DNA of 64,000 bases from Franconibacter pulveris DSM 19144 (GCA_000621185.1 KK211224.1:62001-126000); one strand, 5' to 3'. Positions 36,173-45,612 are shown, counted from the first letter of the stretch. The notes: generated by a model from the sequence alone, not told the origin. Program-made: numbers and translations.

Positions 36173-36850
36173 CTAGTTTTCTATATCCAGCCTGTAACCC
36201 ACGCCACGCACGGTTTTAATGGCCGTTTTGCCAAGCTTGCGACGCAAATTATGAATATGCACTTCCAGTGCATTAGAGCCCGCCTCATCCTGACAGTACA
36301 TCTCTTCCAGCAGGTTTTCGCGGCTGACGGTTTCGCCCGGTAGAGCTGTCAGTCGCGCCAGCAACGCATATTCAAGCGGCGTAACGTCGACAGGCTGCGT
36401 TTTAAAGAGAACCTCCTGCGTTTGCGGGTTCAGCGTTAATCCTTCGCTGCGTGAAGATAGGGCTGGTTGCGTAACGGTTTCGGTTTGCGCCGGATAGCGC
36501 CGTAAAATTGACTGTACCCGGGCCCACAACTCATCATGTTCAAAAGGTTTCGTCAGATAGTCGTCCGCGCCCGCGTCCAGGCCATAGACACGTTCCGCCA
36601 GTGCGCCTTGTTCCGTGAGGATCAACACAGGGGAGCGAACTCCGCTACGTCGCCACTGAGCAAGCAGGGCAATCCCATCCCTGTCCGGCAAACTCAGGTC
36701 GAGGATAATCAGCCCGTAAACGTGCTGCTGCACCAGCATATCCGCTTCAGCGGCGGACGCCGTGCAGACAGGTTGGTCACCCTCGGCCACAAACGCCTGT
36801 GCCATGCTTTCCTGCAACGGCAAATCATCTTCAACTATCAGCAGATTCAT
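36173..36850 (-). CDS. OmpR/PmrA-type response regulator without an adjacent kinase
   Basis: A 225-residue two-component response regulator. The receiver domain has acidic pocket E7-D8-D9, phosphoacceptor D51 (ILDLSLPDRDG), T79 and K101 (LTKPFE). The winged-helix DNA-binding domain (about 125-225) ends KTVRGVGYRLDIEN. It most resembles BasR/PmrA (ALEVHIHNLRRKLGK). It starts three bases after the dacB stop, so it is co-transcribed with dacB. E. coli has nothing between dacB and obgE. No histidine kinase, or remnant of one, fits the 70 bases before obgE. Target genes are unknown; the partner kinase must be elsewhere or absent. Confidence 0.88.
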   Translation of the reverse strand: MNLLIVEDDLPLQESMAQAFVAEGDQPVCTASAAEADMLVQQHVYGLIILDLSLPDRDGIALLAQWRRSGVRSPVLILTEQGALAERVYGLDAGADDYLTKPFEHDELWARVQSILRRYPAQTETVTQPALSSRSEGLTLNPQTQEVLFKTQPVDVTPLEYALLARLTALPGETVSRENLLEEMYCQDEAGSNALEVHIHNLRRKLGKTAIKTVRGVGYRLDIEN

Positions 36851-36853
36851 AAA

Positions 36854-38287
36854 TTAATTGTTCTGATAAATATCCCTGTAGAGACGACTCTCGAAGCGCG
36901 CCAGAGGCACGCGACGCGTACGCTGGTCGGCTGGCTCCACGGCGTACCCGGAAAGGTACTGGATGAAAGCCATACGCTGACCGCTGGCGGTGGTAATGAA
37001 ACCTGCCAGGTTGTAAACCCCTTGCAGCGAACCCGTCTTGGCTGAAACTTTACCGTCAACGCCAGCTTCGTGCAGGCCAGCCCGGTATTGCAGCGAGCCA
37101 TCATGGCCCGCCAGTGGCAGCATGGAGATAAAGTTAAGCTGGCTGTCGTTCTGAGCAATATATTGTAGCGCCTGCATCATGGTGGCTGGCGAAATAAGAT
37201 TATGGCGAGACAAACCAGAGCCATCCACTACGATACTGTTGCCTAAATCGACGCCGGCTTTCTGACGCAGGATCTGGCGCACGGCATCCGCTCCTGCGCG
37301 CCAGGTGCCTTGTACCCCGTAAAAGTTACGGCCAATGGTGCGAAACACCGTGTCGGCAATCATGTTGTCTGACTTTTTGAGCATGATCCTGAGCAAGTCA
37401 TGCAGCGGCGCGGATTGTTTGCTGGCAAGCACCGTTCCTGGCTGATTTGCCAGCGTTTGTCTGAGCAGCGTGCCGCTATAGCTGATGCCCGCTTCCTTCA
37501 GTTCCGCCTTCAAAATAGCGCCGGCATAACTGGCGCCATCCTGAATAGCGAAAGCAAGCGGCAGCGGGTCTGCGCGCTGCACCATACAACCTGTCAGCGT
37601 GTAACGGTTAAGATCGCCCGGCACGACATCCAGTTCGCAGTATTGCGCGTCAGATGAGCCGCGGGGCAGAGTGCGCACCTGGCTGAACATCGTCACGGGG
37701 TAATAAGAGGCGATACGGATGAAAGCAAGATCGTTAGCTTTCGGGGCGCTGTAGAGCGAAACCGAAAAACAGTTGCGATCGACAATCGCGGCGGCGGGCG
37801 GCGCGCTGAAGCACTGCGTCATGTCATTCCACGGCCAACCAGGCGCCTTGTCATGACTCGCAAAAACCGAGGTATCGATCAGGACATTGCCTTCGATTTT
37901 TTGTATGCCAGCGCGCTTCAGCGCCGCCACCATATTACGAAGATCCTGACGTTTGAATGTCGGATCGCCATCAAACCGCGCGATAAGATCGCCTTTCAGC
38001 ACGCCACTATCTACCTCGCCGCGGCTTTCAAGCGTCGTGGTAAAACGATAGTCCGGGCCCAGCTGTAGCAAGGCCGCCAGCGCAGTGATCACCTTTTGCG
38101 TACTGGCCGGCAATGCCATCTGTTGGCTGTGATAATCAATCTGCGGGGCGGATGCGCCGATTTTCTGCACCATCAGGGCGAGATTCGCGCCAGCGGGTAA
38201 CTGATTGATATATTCTTCTACATTGGCGGCACTGGCATTCAACGCTACACTTGTGGTTAATCCGATAACAAATCTGGAAAATCGCAT
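36854..38287 (-). CDS. dacB: Penicillin-binding protein 4, D-Ala-D-Ala carboxypeptidase/endopeptidase
   Basis: A 477-residue periplasmic enzyme that trims pentapeptides and cleaves peptide cross-links. A signal peptide (about 20 residues, ending NASA) is followed by the active-site SxxK in ASTQKVITALAA near residue 62. The SDN motif (KKSDNMIAD) and the KTG motif (SAKTGSLQGVYNLAG) are intact. Length equals E. coli DacB. It is divergent from greA and leads the response-regulator gene. Confidence 0.97.
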   Translation of the reverse strand: MRFSRFVIGLTTSVALNASAANVEEYINQLPAGANLALMVQKIGASAPQIDYHSQQMALPASTQKVITALAALLQLGPDYRFTTTLESRGEVDSGVLKGDLIARFDGDPTFKRQDLRNMVAALKRAGIQKIEGNVLIDTSVFASHDKAPGWPWNDMTQCFSAPPAAAIVDRNCFSVSLYSAPKANDLAFIRIASYYPVTMFSQVRTLPRGSSDAQYCELDVVPGDLNRYTLTGCMVQRADPLPLAFAIQDGASYAGAILKAELKEAGISYSGTLLRQTLANQPGTVLASKQSAPLHDLLRIMLKKSDNMIADTVFRTIGRNFYGVQGTWRAGADAVRQILRQKAGVDLGNSIVVDGSGLSRHNLISPATMMQALQYIAQNDSQLNFISMLPLAGHDGSLQYRAGLHEAGVDGKVSAKTGSLQGVYNLAGFITTASGQRMAFIQYLSGYAVEPADQRTRRVPLARFESRLYRDIYQNN

Positions 38288-38363
38288 AATCTCGCGGTTA
38301 CAACCTGAAAACGTGCCGCCATACTAAGGCGCTTCGCCCTGGAAAGTAAACGATGACCCCCAG

Positions 38364-38391
38364 GGAACTTCAGGTTAAAATACGTATCAAA
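38364..38391 (+). promoter_or_regulatory. greA: Sigma-E-type promoter of greA
   Basis: GGAACTT (38364-38370), 16 bases, TCAAA (38387-38391) is an excellent match to the sigma-E consensus. The start would fall near 38398. E. coli greA is known to have a sigma-E promoter and an overlapping sigma-70 promoter; TAAAAT at 38376-38381 could be the -10 of the latter. Confidence 0.75.
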
Positions 38392-38397
38392 TTGCAA

Positions 38398-38440
38398 AAC
38401 TGATGCTGACCTGGAGCTTTGTCTCCGGGTCAGTTTTCTT
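38398..38440 (+). ncRNA. graL: greA leader RNA (GraL-like) with intrinsic terminator
   Basis: CTGACCTGGAG (38406-38416), a six-base loop and CTCCGGGTCAG (38423-38433) form an 11-bp stem with one G-U pair, followed by TTTTCTTTTG. It lies about 100 bases upstream of the greA ATG and just past the predicted start. In E. coli most greA transcripts end at such a leader terminator, releasing the short RNA GraL. The call is by position and structure. Confidence 0.7.
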
Positions 38441-38535
38441 TTGTTTCTCGCCCGGGAAAAGCAGGATCTGCCGGGCTGACGTGCAGCCGGAGCGGGCTGT
38501 GACCGTTTCGAACAGGACAGTGAGAGGTATAACAA

Positions 38536-39012
38536 ATGCAACCTATTCCGATGACCTTACGTGGCGCTGAAAAATTGCGCGAAGAGCTGGATTTTCTGAA
38601 ATCGGTTCGCCGCCCTGAAATCATCGCTGCTATCGCCGAAGCGCGTGAACATGGCGATTTGAAAGAGAACGCTGAATATCACGCCGCGCGTGAACAGCAG
38701 GGGTTCTGCGAAGGGCGCATCAAGGATATTGAAGCCAAGCTCTCGAATGCACAGGTAATCGATATCACGAAGATGCCAAACAATGGGCGCGTAATTTTTG
38801 GCTCGACGGTAACCGTGCTTAACCTTGATAACGATGAAGAACAAACCTATCGCATCGTTGGCGATGATGAGGCGGATTTCAAACAGAACCTGATTTCTGT
38901 GAACTCGCCAATCGCACGCGGTCTGGTAGGCAAAGAGCTGGACGATGTGGTGGTGATCAACACCCCTGGCGGCCAGGTTGAATTTGAAATCGTGAAGGTA
39001 GAGTACCTTTGA
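38536..39012 (+). CDS. greA: Transcription elongation factor GreA
   Basis: A 158-residue factor that enters the RNA polymerase secondary channel and stimulates cleavage of backtracked RNA. The N-terminal coiled coil carries the acidic tip residues in [21 protein letters not shown] (D41 and E44 in E. coli numbering). The C-terminal domain is FKBP-like. Start [22 protein letters not shown] as in E. coli. Confidence 0.98.
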   Translation: MQPIPMTLRGAEKLREELDFLKSVRRPEIIAAIAEAREHGDLKENAEYHAAREQQGFCEGRIKDIEAKLSNAQVIDITKMPNNGRVIFGSTVTVLNLDNDEEQTYRIVGDDEADFKQNLISVNSPIARGLVGKELDDVVVINTPGGQVEFEIVKVEYL

Positions 39013-39055
39013 TTTCTGCTACGCTCAGAAAAAGCGAAGCATTGTAAAGAAAGGA

Positions 39056-39078
39056 AAAAGGCCGCAAAGCGGCCTTTT
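39056..39078 (+). terminator. greA terminator
   Basis: GGCCGC (39060-39065), AAA, GCGGCC (39069-39074), with an A-run before and TTTT after, so it could act in both directions between convergent greA and yhbY. Confidence 0.85.
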
Positions 39079-39160
39079 ATCAACAAACGGAGCATGGCAT
39101 TTTGCTCGTTCGCCTTCAAAAAAAACTATTTTCGCTTACTTTTTCAGCAAAAATAACTTT

Positions 39161-39454
39161 TTAGCGCGGCAGTGAAATTTTACGTTCCGCAGTCGGGCGA
39201 TAAAGCACCAGCGTTTTACCGATGACCTGTACATTACAGGCGCCGGTTTCACGCACGATGGCTTCCACGATCAAGGTTTTGGTTTCGCGATCTTCAGTGG
39301 CGATTTTCACCTTGATTAACTCATGGTGCTCAAGCGCTTGTTCAATCTCGGCCAGCACCCCCTCGGTTAAACCATTGTTGCCAAGCATGACTACTGGCTT
39401 GAGCGGATGGGCTAACCCTTTCAGGTGCTGTTTTTGTTTAGTACTCAGATTCAT
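39161..39454 (-). CDS. yhbY: CRM-domain RNA-binding protein YhbY
   Basis: A 97-residue single CRM-domain protein associated with pre-50S ribosomal particles in E. coli. The motif GLAHPLKPVVMLGNNGLTEGV, with its GxxG-type loop, is seen near residues 14-34. It is divergent from rlmE, another 50S-maturation gene. The exact molecular role is unsettled. Confidence 0.94.
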   Translation of the reverse strand: MNLSTKQKQHLKGLAHPLKPVVMLGNNGLTEGVLAEIEQALEHHELIKVKIATEDRETKTLIVEAIVRETGACNVQVIGKTLVLYRPTAERKISLPR

Positions 39455-39476
39455 CGTATTTTTTGCTTACGTTGGG

Positions 39477-39505
39477 ATTGAAAACGGTTCATTCTACCGC
39501 CATCT
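39477..39505 (+). promoter_or_regulatory. Sigma-32-type promoter before rlmE-ftsH
   Basis: TTGAAA (39478-39483), 14 bases, CGCCATCT (39498-39505) resembles the heat-shock consensus CTTGAAA-N-CCCCATNT with one mismatch in the -10. The start would be near 39512, about 65 bases before the rlmE ATG. In E. coli rlmE (ftsJ/rrmJ) and ftsH are heat-shock genes. Confidence 0.65.
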
Positions 39506-39576
39506 CCCAAATATCGCCAAATGGCAACGTGGGTTTTTGAGCCTGCGGCTCACGATGAACCCGGATGGAATGTGAA

Positions 39577-40206
39577 ATGACAGGTAAAAAGCGTTCTGCC
39601 AGCTCCAGTCGCTGGCTTCAGGAACACTTTAGCGATAAATATGTTCAACAGGCTCAGAAAAAAGGGTTGCGTTCCCGAGCCTGGTTTAAACTTGATGAAA
39701 TACAGCAGAGTGACAAGATTTTTAAGCCAGGAATGACAGTCGTCGATCTTGGCGCAGCTCCCGGTGGCTGGTCACAGTATGTGGTGACGCAAATCGGTGG
39801 CACGGGCCGCATCATCGCCTGCGATCTTTTACCTATGGATCCTATTGTTGGTGTGGACTTCCTTCAGGGCGATTTTCGTGATGAATTAGTCATGAAAGCG
39901 CTGCTGGAGCGTGTAGGTGACAATAAAGTACAGGTTGTCATGTCAGATATGGCACCGAACATGAGCGGAACGCCGGCTGTCGATATTCCCCGCGCTATGT
40001 ATCTGGTGGAGTTGGCGCTCGAAATGTGTCGGGATGTATTGGCACCGGGCGGAAGTTTTGTTGTGAAGGTGTTTCAGGGCGAAGGTTTCGATGAGTACCT
40101 GCGGGAAATTCGCTCCCTGTTTACGAAGGTTAAAGTTCGTAAACCGGACTCTTCTCGTGCCCGTTCACGTGAAGTGTACATTGTAGCGACCGGGCGTAAA
40201 CTATAG
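39577..40206 (+). CDS. rlmE: 23S rRNA 2'-O-ribose U2552 methyltransferase
   Basis: A 209-residue heat-shock methyltransferase that modifies U2552 in the A-loop of 23S rRNA at the 50S stage. The SAM-binding motif [14 protein letters not shown] is near residue 55. The K-D-K-E catalytic set is visible as K38, D124 (MSDMAPN), K164 (VVKVFQGEG) and E199 (SREVYIV), by E. coli numbering. The ATG at 39577 matches E. coli; four extra upstream codons are unlikely. ftsH follows 47 bases on. Confidence 0.97.
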   Translation: MTGKKRSASSSRWLQEHFSDKYVQQAQKKGLRSRAWFKLDEIQQSDKIFKPGMTVVDLGAAPGGWSQYVVTQIGGTGRIIACDLLPMDPIVGVDFLQGDFRDELVMKALLERVGDNKVQVVMSDMAPNMSGTPAVDIPRAMYLVELALEMCRDVLAPGGSFVVKVFQGEGFDEYLREIRSLFTKVKVRKPDSSRARSREVYIVATGRKL

Positions 40207-40253
40207 TACCCTGACGCTGTTTGTTAACACAGTTGTAATATGAGGTTAATCCC

Positions 40254-42194
40254 TTGAGTGACATGGCGAAAAACCTAATACTCTGGCTGGTCATCGCAGT
40301 TGTGCTGATGTCAGTATTCCAGAGCTTTGGGCCCAGCGAGTCGAATGGCCGTAGGGTGGATTACTCTACCTTCCTGCAAGAAGTGAATCAGGACCAGGTT
40401 CGCGAAGCGCGTATCAACGGACGTGAAATCAACGTTACCAAGAAAGATAGTAACCGATACACGACTTACATTCCTGTAAACGATCCCAAGCTGCTTGATA
40501 ACCTCCTGACTAAAAACGTTAAAGTGGTTGGCGAACCGCCTGAAGAGCCGAGCCTGCTGGCTTCTATCTTCATCTCCTGGTTCCCGATGCTTCTGCTGAT
40601 TGGGGTCTGGATATTCTTCATGCGTCAGATGCAGGGCGGCGGTGGCAAGGGCGCCATGTCGTTCGGTAAGAGCAAGGCGCGCATGCTGACGGAAGATCAG
40701 ATTAAAACCACTTTCGCAGACGTTGCAGGTTGCGATGAGGCGAAAGAGGAAGTGGGCGAACTGGTGGAATACCTGCGCGAGCCGAGTCGTTTCCAGAAGC
40801 TGGGCGGTAAAATTCCAAAAGGCGTGCTGATGGTGGGCCCGCCGGGTACCGGTAAAACCTTGCTGGCGAAAGCTATCGCTGGTGAAGCCAAAGTGCCTTT
40901 CTTCACGATTTCCGGCTCTGACTTCGTTGAAATGTTTGTGGGTGTGGGTGCTTCCCGCGTCCGCGATATGTTCGAGCAGGCTAAAAAAGCCGCGCCGTGC
41001 ATCATCTTTATCGATGAAATCGACGCCGTAGGTCGCCAGCGTGGCGCAGGTCTTGGCGGTGGTCACGACGAACGTGAACAGACGCTGAACCAGATGCTGG
41101 TAGAAATGGACGGCTTTGAAGGCAACGAGGGCATTATCGTTATCGCCGCGACTAACCGTCCGGACGTGCTGGATCCGGCGCTGCTGCGCCCCGGCCGTTT
41201 CGACCGTCAGGTTGTGGTTGGTTTGCCGGACGTACGTGGTCGCGAACAGATCCTGAAAGTGCATATGCGTCGCGTGCCGCTGGCGCCGGATATCGATGCC
41301 GCGATCATCGCGCGTGGTACGCCTGGTTTCTCCGGTGCGGATCTGGCGAACCTCGTGAACGAAGCTGCACTGTTTGCCGCACGCGGCAATAAGCGTGTTG
41401 TTTCGATGGTTGAGTTCGAGAAAGCGAAAGACAAAATCATGATGGGCGCTGAACGTCGCTCCATGGTGATGACGGAAGCGCAGAAAGAGTCAACCGCGTA
41501 TCACGAAGCCGGTCATGCCATTATTGGCCGCCTGGTGCCAGAACATGATCCGGTGCATAAAGTCACGATTATCCCTCGTGGCCGCGCGCTGGGCGTGACT
41601 TTCTTCCTGCCTGAAGGCGACGCTATCAGCGCCAGCCGGCAGAAACTGGAAAGCCAGATCTCTACCCTGTACGGCGGCCGTCTTGCAGAAGAGATTATTT
41701 ACGGCGCTGAGCATGTCTCTACGGGTGCCTCTAACGACATTAAGGTTGCGACCAACCTGGCGCGTAACATGGTTACGCAATGGGGCTTCTCGGACAAACT
41801 CGGTCCGCTGCTTTATGCGGAAGAAGAAGGTGAGGTGTTCCTCGGCCGCAGCGTGGCGAAAGCTAAACATATGTCCGATGAAACGGCGCGGATCATCGAC
41901 CAGGAAGTGAAAGCGCTGATTGAACGTAACTACAATCGCGCGCGTCAGATCCTGAACGATAACATGGATATCCTGCACGCCATGAAAGATGCGCTGATGA
42001 AGTATGAAACCATCGACGCACCGCAGATTGACGACCTGATGGCGCGCCGTGACGTGCGTCCGCCAGCGGGCTGGGAAGATCCAGGCGCTAATAATAACGA
42101 CAGCAGCGGTACGCCTCGCGCGCCGCGTCCAGTTGATGAGCCTCGTACCCCGAACCCAGGCAACACGATGTCTGAACAATTCGGCGATAAGTAA
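40254..42194 (+). CDS. ftsH: ATP-dependent zinc metalloprotease FtsH
   Basis: An essential membrane AAA+ protease that degrades LpxC, sigma-32, SecY and other substrates. Two membrane helices (about 6-25 and 98-120) flank a periplasmic domain. The AAA module has Walker A GPPGTGKT near 195 and Walker [12 protein letters not shown]. The protease has the zinc motif HEAGH near 417. TTG at 40254 has GAGGT seven bases upstream, an ideal spacing, and adds three residues (MSD) to the E. coli-type start at ATG 40263. Either is possible; the TTG is better supported. Confidence 0.97.
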   Translation: MSDMAKNLILWLVIAVVLMSVFQSFGPSESNGRRVDYSTFLQEVNQDQVREARINGREINVTKKDSNRYTTYIPVNDPKLLDNLLTKNVKVVGEPPEEPSLLASIFISWFPMLLLIGVWIFFMRQMQGGGGKGAMSFGKSKARMLTEDQIKTTFADVAGCDEAKEEVGELVEYLREPSRFQKLGGKIPKGVLMVGPPGTGKTLLAKAIAGEAKVPFFTISGSDFVEMFVGVGASRVRDMFEQAKKAAPCIIFIDEIDAVGRQRGAGLGGGHDEREQTLNQMLVEMDGFEGNEGIIVIAATNRPDVLDPALLRPGRFDRQVVVGLPDVRGREQILKVHMRRVPLAPDIDAAIIARGTPGFSGADLANLVNEAALFAARGNKRVVSMVEFEKAKDKIMMGAERRSMVMTEAQKESTAYHEAGHAIIGRLVPEHDPVHKVTIIPRGRALGVTFFLPEGDAISASRQKLESQISTLYGGRLAEEIIYGAEHVSTGASNDIKVATNLARNMVTQWGFSDKLGPLLYAEEEGEVFLGRSVAKAKHMSDETARIIDQEVKALIERNYNRARQILNDNMDILHAMKDALMKYETIDAPQIDDLMARRDVRPPAGWEDPGANNNDSSGTPRAPRPVDEPRTPNPGNTMSEQFGDK

Positions 42195-42224
42195 GTGGTT
42201 AGACACGCGCTGTCGCAGTAAATT

Positions 42225-42248
42225 AAAACCCCGGCTTGTCCGGGGTTT
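42225..42248 (+). terminator. ftsH terminator
   Basis: AAAACCCCGG, a five-base loop and CCGGGGTTTT, then TCGTTTTTG. It lies 30 bases past the ftsH stop and 37 before folP, which E. coli still co-transcribes in part. Confidence 0.85.
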
Positions 42249-42284
42249 TCGTTTTTGTAAACCTCTAGTCTCAAGGGACCAGCA

Positions 42285-43133
42285 ATGAAACTCTTCGCTC
42301 AGGGTTCAACCCTCGATCTCTCACATCCTCATGTCATGGGCATCCTTAACGTTACGCCAGACTCCTTTTCTGACGGCGGACAGCACAATACGCTGGTGGA
42401 AGCGGTAAAGCATGCCAACGCTATGATTAACGCCGGCGCGACTATTATTGACGTGGGGGGCGAGTCAACGCGGCCTGGGGCGGCGGAAGTGAGTGTGGAA
42501 GAAGAGCTTGCTCGCGTGATTCCGGTGGTTGAGGCGCTGGCGCAGCGGTTTGAAATCTGGATATCTGTCGATACCTCTAAACCTGAAGTGATCAGTGAAG
42601 CCGCGAGAGTAGGTGCTCACATTATTAATGATATCCGCTCACTTCAGGAGCCCGGCGCGCTCGAGGCCGCCGCAAAGACAGGTTTGCCGGTTTGCCTGAT
42701 GCATATGCAGGGGCAGCCAAAAACTATGCAGCAGGCACCGCATTACGAAGATGTGTTTGCGGATGTAGAACAGTTTTTCCAACAACATATTGCTCGCTGC
42801 GAGGCGGCTGGGATCACACGCGATAAAATCCTGCTCGACCCGGGGTTCGGTTTCGGTAAAAATCTCACCCATAACTACGAGCTTCTTGCCCGACTCGGTG
42901 AATTTCATCACTTTGGGTTACCGCTGTTGGTGGGAATGTCGCGTAAAAGTATGGTGGGTCAATTGCTTAATGTCGGACCCGATCAGCGGCTTTCCGGCAG
43001 CCTTGCGTGTGCAGTCATCGCGGCGATGCAGGGCGCACAAATCGTGAGAGTTCACGATGTGAAAGAAACCGTGGAAGCGATGCGCGTGGTAGAAGCTACA
43101 CTTTCAGCGAAGGATAAGAAACGCTATGAGTAA
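42285..43133 (+). CDS. folP: Dihydropteroate synthase
   Basis: Condenses p-aminobenzoate with the pterin diphosphate in folate synthesis; the sulfonamide target. 282 residues in a TIM barrel. The motifs [14 protein letters not shown] and [14 protein letters not shown] are intact, and [15 protein letters not shown] marks the pterin site. No sulfonamide-resistance insertion is apparent in the loops seen. The end overlaps glmM by eight bases. Confidence 0.97.
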   Translation: MKLFAQGSTLDLSHPHVMGILNVTPDSFSDGGQHNTLVEAVKHANAMINAGATIIDVGGESTRPGAAEVSVEEELARVIPVVEALAQRFEIWISVDTSKPEVISEAARVGAHIINDIRSLQEPGALEAAAKTGLPVCLMHMQGQPKTMQQAPHYEDVFADVEQFFQQHIARCEAAGITRDKILLDPGFGFGKNLTHNYELLARLGEFHHFGLPLLVGMSRKSMVGQLLNVGPDQRLSGSLACAVIAAMQGAQIVRVHDVKETVEAMRVVEATLSAKDKKRYE

Positions 43134-44463
43134 CCGTAAATATTTTGGAACTGATGGTATCCGTGGCCGCGTGGGCGACGCGCCGATTACGCCGGATTTT
43201 GTTCTGAAACTGGGTTGGGCTGCCGGAAAAGTGCTGGCGCGTCACGGCTCGAAGAAAGTCATTATTGGTAAAGATACACGCATCTCTGGCTATATGCTGG
43301 AGTCCGCACTGGAAGCCGGGCTTGCCGCGGCGGGCTTATCCGCCTCTTTTACCGGCCCAATGCCAACGCCTGCAGTGGCCTATCTGACCCGCACCTTTCG
43401 TGCAGAGGCGGGTATCGTTATTTCTGCCTCGCATAACCCCTTCTATGATAACGGCATTAAATTCTTCTCTATCGACGGCACTAAGCTGCCGGATGAAGTA
43501 GAAGAAGCTATCGAAGCGGAGATGGAAAAAGAGATCAGCTGCGTCGATTCCGCCGAGTTGGGTAAAGCCAGCCGTATCGTGGATGCGGCGGGGCGCTATA
43601 TTGAATTTTGTAAGGCGACGTTCCCGAACGAACTGAACCTGAACGATCTGAAAATTGTGGTGGACTGTGCGAACGGCGCGACTTATCACATTGCGCCGAA
43701 TGTCTTTCGCGAGTTGGGTGCTCAGGTCATTACTATTGGCTGCGAGCCCGATGGCGTGAATATCAACGAAAAATGCGGCGCAACAGATGTGCGCTTGCTG
43801 CAGGAAAAGGTGATTGCAGAAAAAGCGCATCTTGGCATCGCCTTTGACGGCGATGGCGACCGTGTCATTATGGTTGACCATGCTGGTAATAAGGTTGATG
43901 GCGACCAAATCCTTTATATCATTGCCCGCGAAGGGCTGCGTCAGGGGCAACTTCGCGGCGGCGTGGTAGGCACGCTGATGAGCAATATGGGGCTTGAGGT
44001 TGCGCTGAAGCAGCTTGGCATCCCGTTTGCGCGTGCCAAAGTAGGCGACCGCTACGTGCTCGAAAAAATGCAGGAAAAAGGCTGGCGCATCGGCGCTGAA
44101 AACTCCGGCCACGTTATTCTGCTGGATAAAACCACTACCGGCGACGGCATTGTGGCGGCGCTGCAGGTATTGACGGCAATGGCGCGTAATCACATGAACC
44201 TGCAGGATCTTTGCAGCGGCATGAAGCTCTTCCCGCAAGTATTGGTCAACGTACGCTTTACGGCAGGCAGCGGCGATCCGCTGGAACATGAACGCGTTAA
44301 AGCCATTACTGCTGATGTTGAGTCTACTCTTGGCAATCGTGGGCGTGTGCTGCTTCGTAAATCCGGCACCGAACCGCTTATCCGCGTCATGGTGGAAGGC
44401 GAAAACGAAGAACAAGTGACTGAATTTGCCCACCGCATCGCCGATGCTGTAAAAGCGGCGTAA
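43126..44463 (+). CDS. glmM: Phosphoglucosamine mutase
   Basis: Interconverts glucosamine-6-P and glucosamine-1-P, supplying UDP-GlcNAc for wall and LPS. 445 residues. The phosphoserine loop is [14 protein letters not shown] (Ser102 by E. coli numbering). The metal-binding DGDGDR is near residue 241, and the C-terminal phosphate-binding [12 protein letters not shown] is near 413. It overlaps folP, as in E. coli. Confidence 0.98.
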   Translation: MSNRKYFGTDGIRGRVGDAPITPDFVLKLGWAAGKVLARHGSKKVIIGKDTRISGYMLESALEAGLAAAGLSASFTGPMPTPAVAYLTRTFRAEAGIVISASHNPFYDNGIKFFSIDGTKLPDEVEEAIEAEMEKEISCVDSAELGKASRIVDAAGRYIEFCKATFPNELNLNDLKIVVDCANGATYHIAPNVFRELGAQVITIGCEPDGVNINEKCGATDVRLLQEKVIAEKAHLGIAFDGDGDRVIMVDHAGNKVDGDQILYIIAREGLRQGQLRGGVVGTLMSNMGLEVALKQLGIPFARAKVGDRYVLEKMQEKGWRIGAENSGHVILLDKTTTGDGIVAALQVLTAMARNHMNLQDLCSGMKLFPQVLVNVRFTAGSGDPLEHERVKAITADVESTLGNRGRVLLRKSGTEPLIRVMVEGENEEQVTEFAHRIADAVKAA

Positions 44464-44477
44464 CGCGCTAAACGGTT

Positions 44478-44504
44478 AAAAAGACGGCTTCGGCCGTCTT
44501 TTTC
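44478..44504 (+). terminator. glmM terminator
   Basis: AAAAAGACGGC, a stable TTCG tetraloop and GCCGTCTTTTT, then CTTG. It separates glmM from secG. Confidence 0.92.
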
Positions 44505-44567
44505 TTGTTCAATTACAGCGCTTTTGCCGTTTTTTTCCGCAGTTGATTCAATAACAAAAAAATGCCC

Positions 44568-44596
44568 TTGCACAGGTCATTCGCTTTCGTTAGTAT
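44568..44596 (+). promoter_or_regulatory. secG-leuU promoter
   Basis: TTGCAC (44568-44573), 17 bases, TAGTAT (44591-44596). It lies about 90 bases before secG and downstream of the glmM terminator, and so drives secG and the leucine tRNA. Confidence 0.75.
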
Positions 44597-44687
44597 TCAC
44601 ACCCGCTTCAGGAGGGAATGACAAAGACCTCCGCGTTATTGGTTTGAAGCAATTGGCTGCGGTTACCCCGCAAGGAACAGGTTGATT

Positions 44688-45020
44688 ATGTACGAAGCTC
44701 TTTTGGTAGTTTTCCTTATTGTAGCGCTGGCCCTGGTTGGTCTGATTATGCTGCAACAAGGTAAAGGCGCTGATATGGGAGCCTCCTTTGGTGCAGGCGC
44801 TTCCGCCACGCTGTTCGGTTCAAGTGGTTCTGGTAACTTCATGACCCGTATGACAGCTATTCTGGCGACGCTGTTCTTCATCATCAGCCTGGTACTGGGT
44901 AACATTAACAGCAACAAAACCAATAAAGGAAGCGAGTGGGAAAACCTGAGCCAGCCAGCAAAAACTGAGCAGACTCAGCAAACCGCACCGGCTCAGCCGA
45001 GCAGCGATATCCCGCGTTAA
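44688..45020 (+). CDS. secG: Sec translocon subunit SecG
   Basis: A 110-residue inner-membrane subunit of SecYEG. Two membrane helices (about 2-22 and 55-75) are joined by a glycine-rich loop (GKGADMGASFGAGASATLFGSSG). The C-terminal tail is rich in Q, T and P. The ATG at 44688 follows AAGGAACAGG; a TTG two codons before it is ignored. tRNA-Leu follows after 42 bases. Confidence 0.97.
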   Translation: MYEALLVVFLIVALALVGLIMLQQGKGADMGASFGAGASATLFGSSGSGNFMTRMTAILATLFFIISLVLGNINSNKTNKGSEWENLSQPAKTEQTQQTAPAQPSSDIPR

Positions 45021-45062
45021 TTTGTCAGCTTCGCGCAGTAAACAGAGAGCTGCGCACATAGT

Positions 45063-45149
45063 GCCGAGGTGGTGGAATTGGTAGACACGCTACCTTGAGG
45101 TGGTAGTGCCCGATTGGGCTTACGGGTTCAAGTCCCGTCCTCGGTACCA
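45063..45149 (+). tRNA. leuU: tRNA-Leu (anticodon GAG)
   Basis: 87 nt including encoded CCA. The class II form has a long variable arm (TGCCCGATTGGGCTTAC region). The anticodon stem CTACC/GGTAG (45090-45094 and 45102-45106) holds the loop TTGAGGT, with GAG at 45097-45099. The acceptor stem GCCGAGG pairs with CCTCGGT allowing G-U. It matches E. coli leuU in position after secG. Confidence 0.97.
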
Positions 45150-45163
45150 AATCCCAGCAAAAT

Positions 45164-45192
45164 TTGCTTTTTTCACGTAATAGGCGTAGTAT
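45164..45192 (+). promoter_or_regulatory. Promoter of the initiator tRNA / rimP-nusA-infB operon
   Basis: TTGCTT (45164-45169), 17 bases, TAGTAT (45187-45192), just before the first initiator tRNA. It lies after leuU, where E. coli has argG and yhbX in between. Confidence 0.7.
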
Positions 45193-45208
45193 TTGCCACG
45201 TTTTCGGA

Positions 45209-45285
<77 letters not shown>

Positions 45286-45325
45286 ATAACGCGCCGTGCG
45301 CGACAATGTGAAGAAGTATGACGGA

Positions 45326-45402
<77 letters not shown>

Positions 45403-45420
45403 CTTTCCCTGAGAGTTGTT

Positions 45421-45449
45421 TTTCAAATATCCTCTGGAGAAGCTATACT
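45421..45449 (+). promoter_or_regulatory. Possible internal promoter before rimP
   Basis: TTTCAA (45421-45426), 17 bases, TATACT (45444-45449). The -10 is good and the -35 poor. It would add expression of rimP-nusA-infB independently of the tRNA promoter. Confidence 0.4.
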
Positions 45450-45456
45450 TCTTCAC

Positions 45457-45557
45457 TTCCGTTTTTGAAAAAAATTCTCCGGAAGGTAGTCCGGGCCGCA
45501 GTTGCGGTTTACAGGGTTCAGTTATTAAAAGCCCCGATTTATCGGGGTTTTTTGTTA
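45457..45557 (+). promoter_or_regulatory. rimP leader with attenuator-like terminator
   Basis: CTTCCG and CGGAAG (from about 45457 and 45480) form one hairpin. CCCCGAT (45532-45538), TT, ATCGGGG (45541-45547) followed by six T form an intrinsic terminator about 55 bases before rimP. A structured rimP leader at this place is known in enterobacteria and is thought to give partial termination, with NusA feedback possible. Confidence 0.65.
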
Positions 45558-45612
45558 TCTGACTAAAGAATAACTGGGCTATAGGCCCTTTTTTTATGTC
45601 TTGGGGGTGGGC

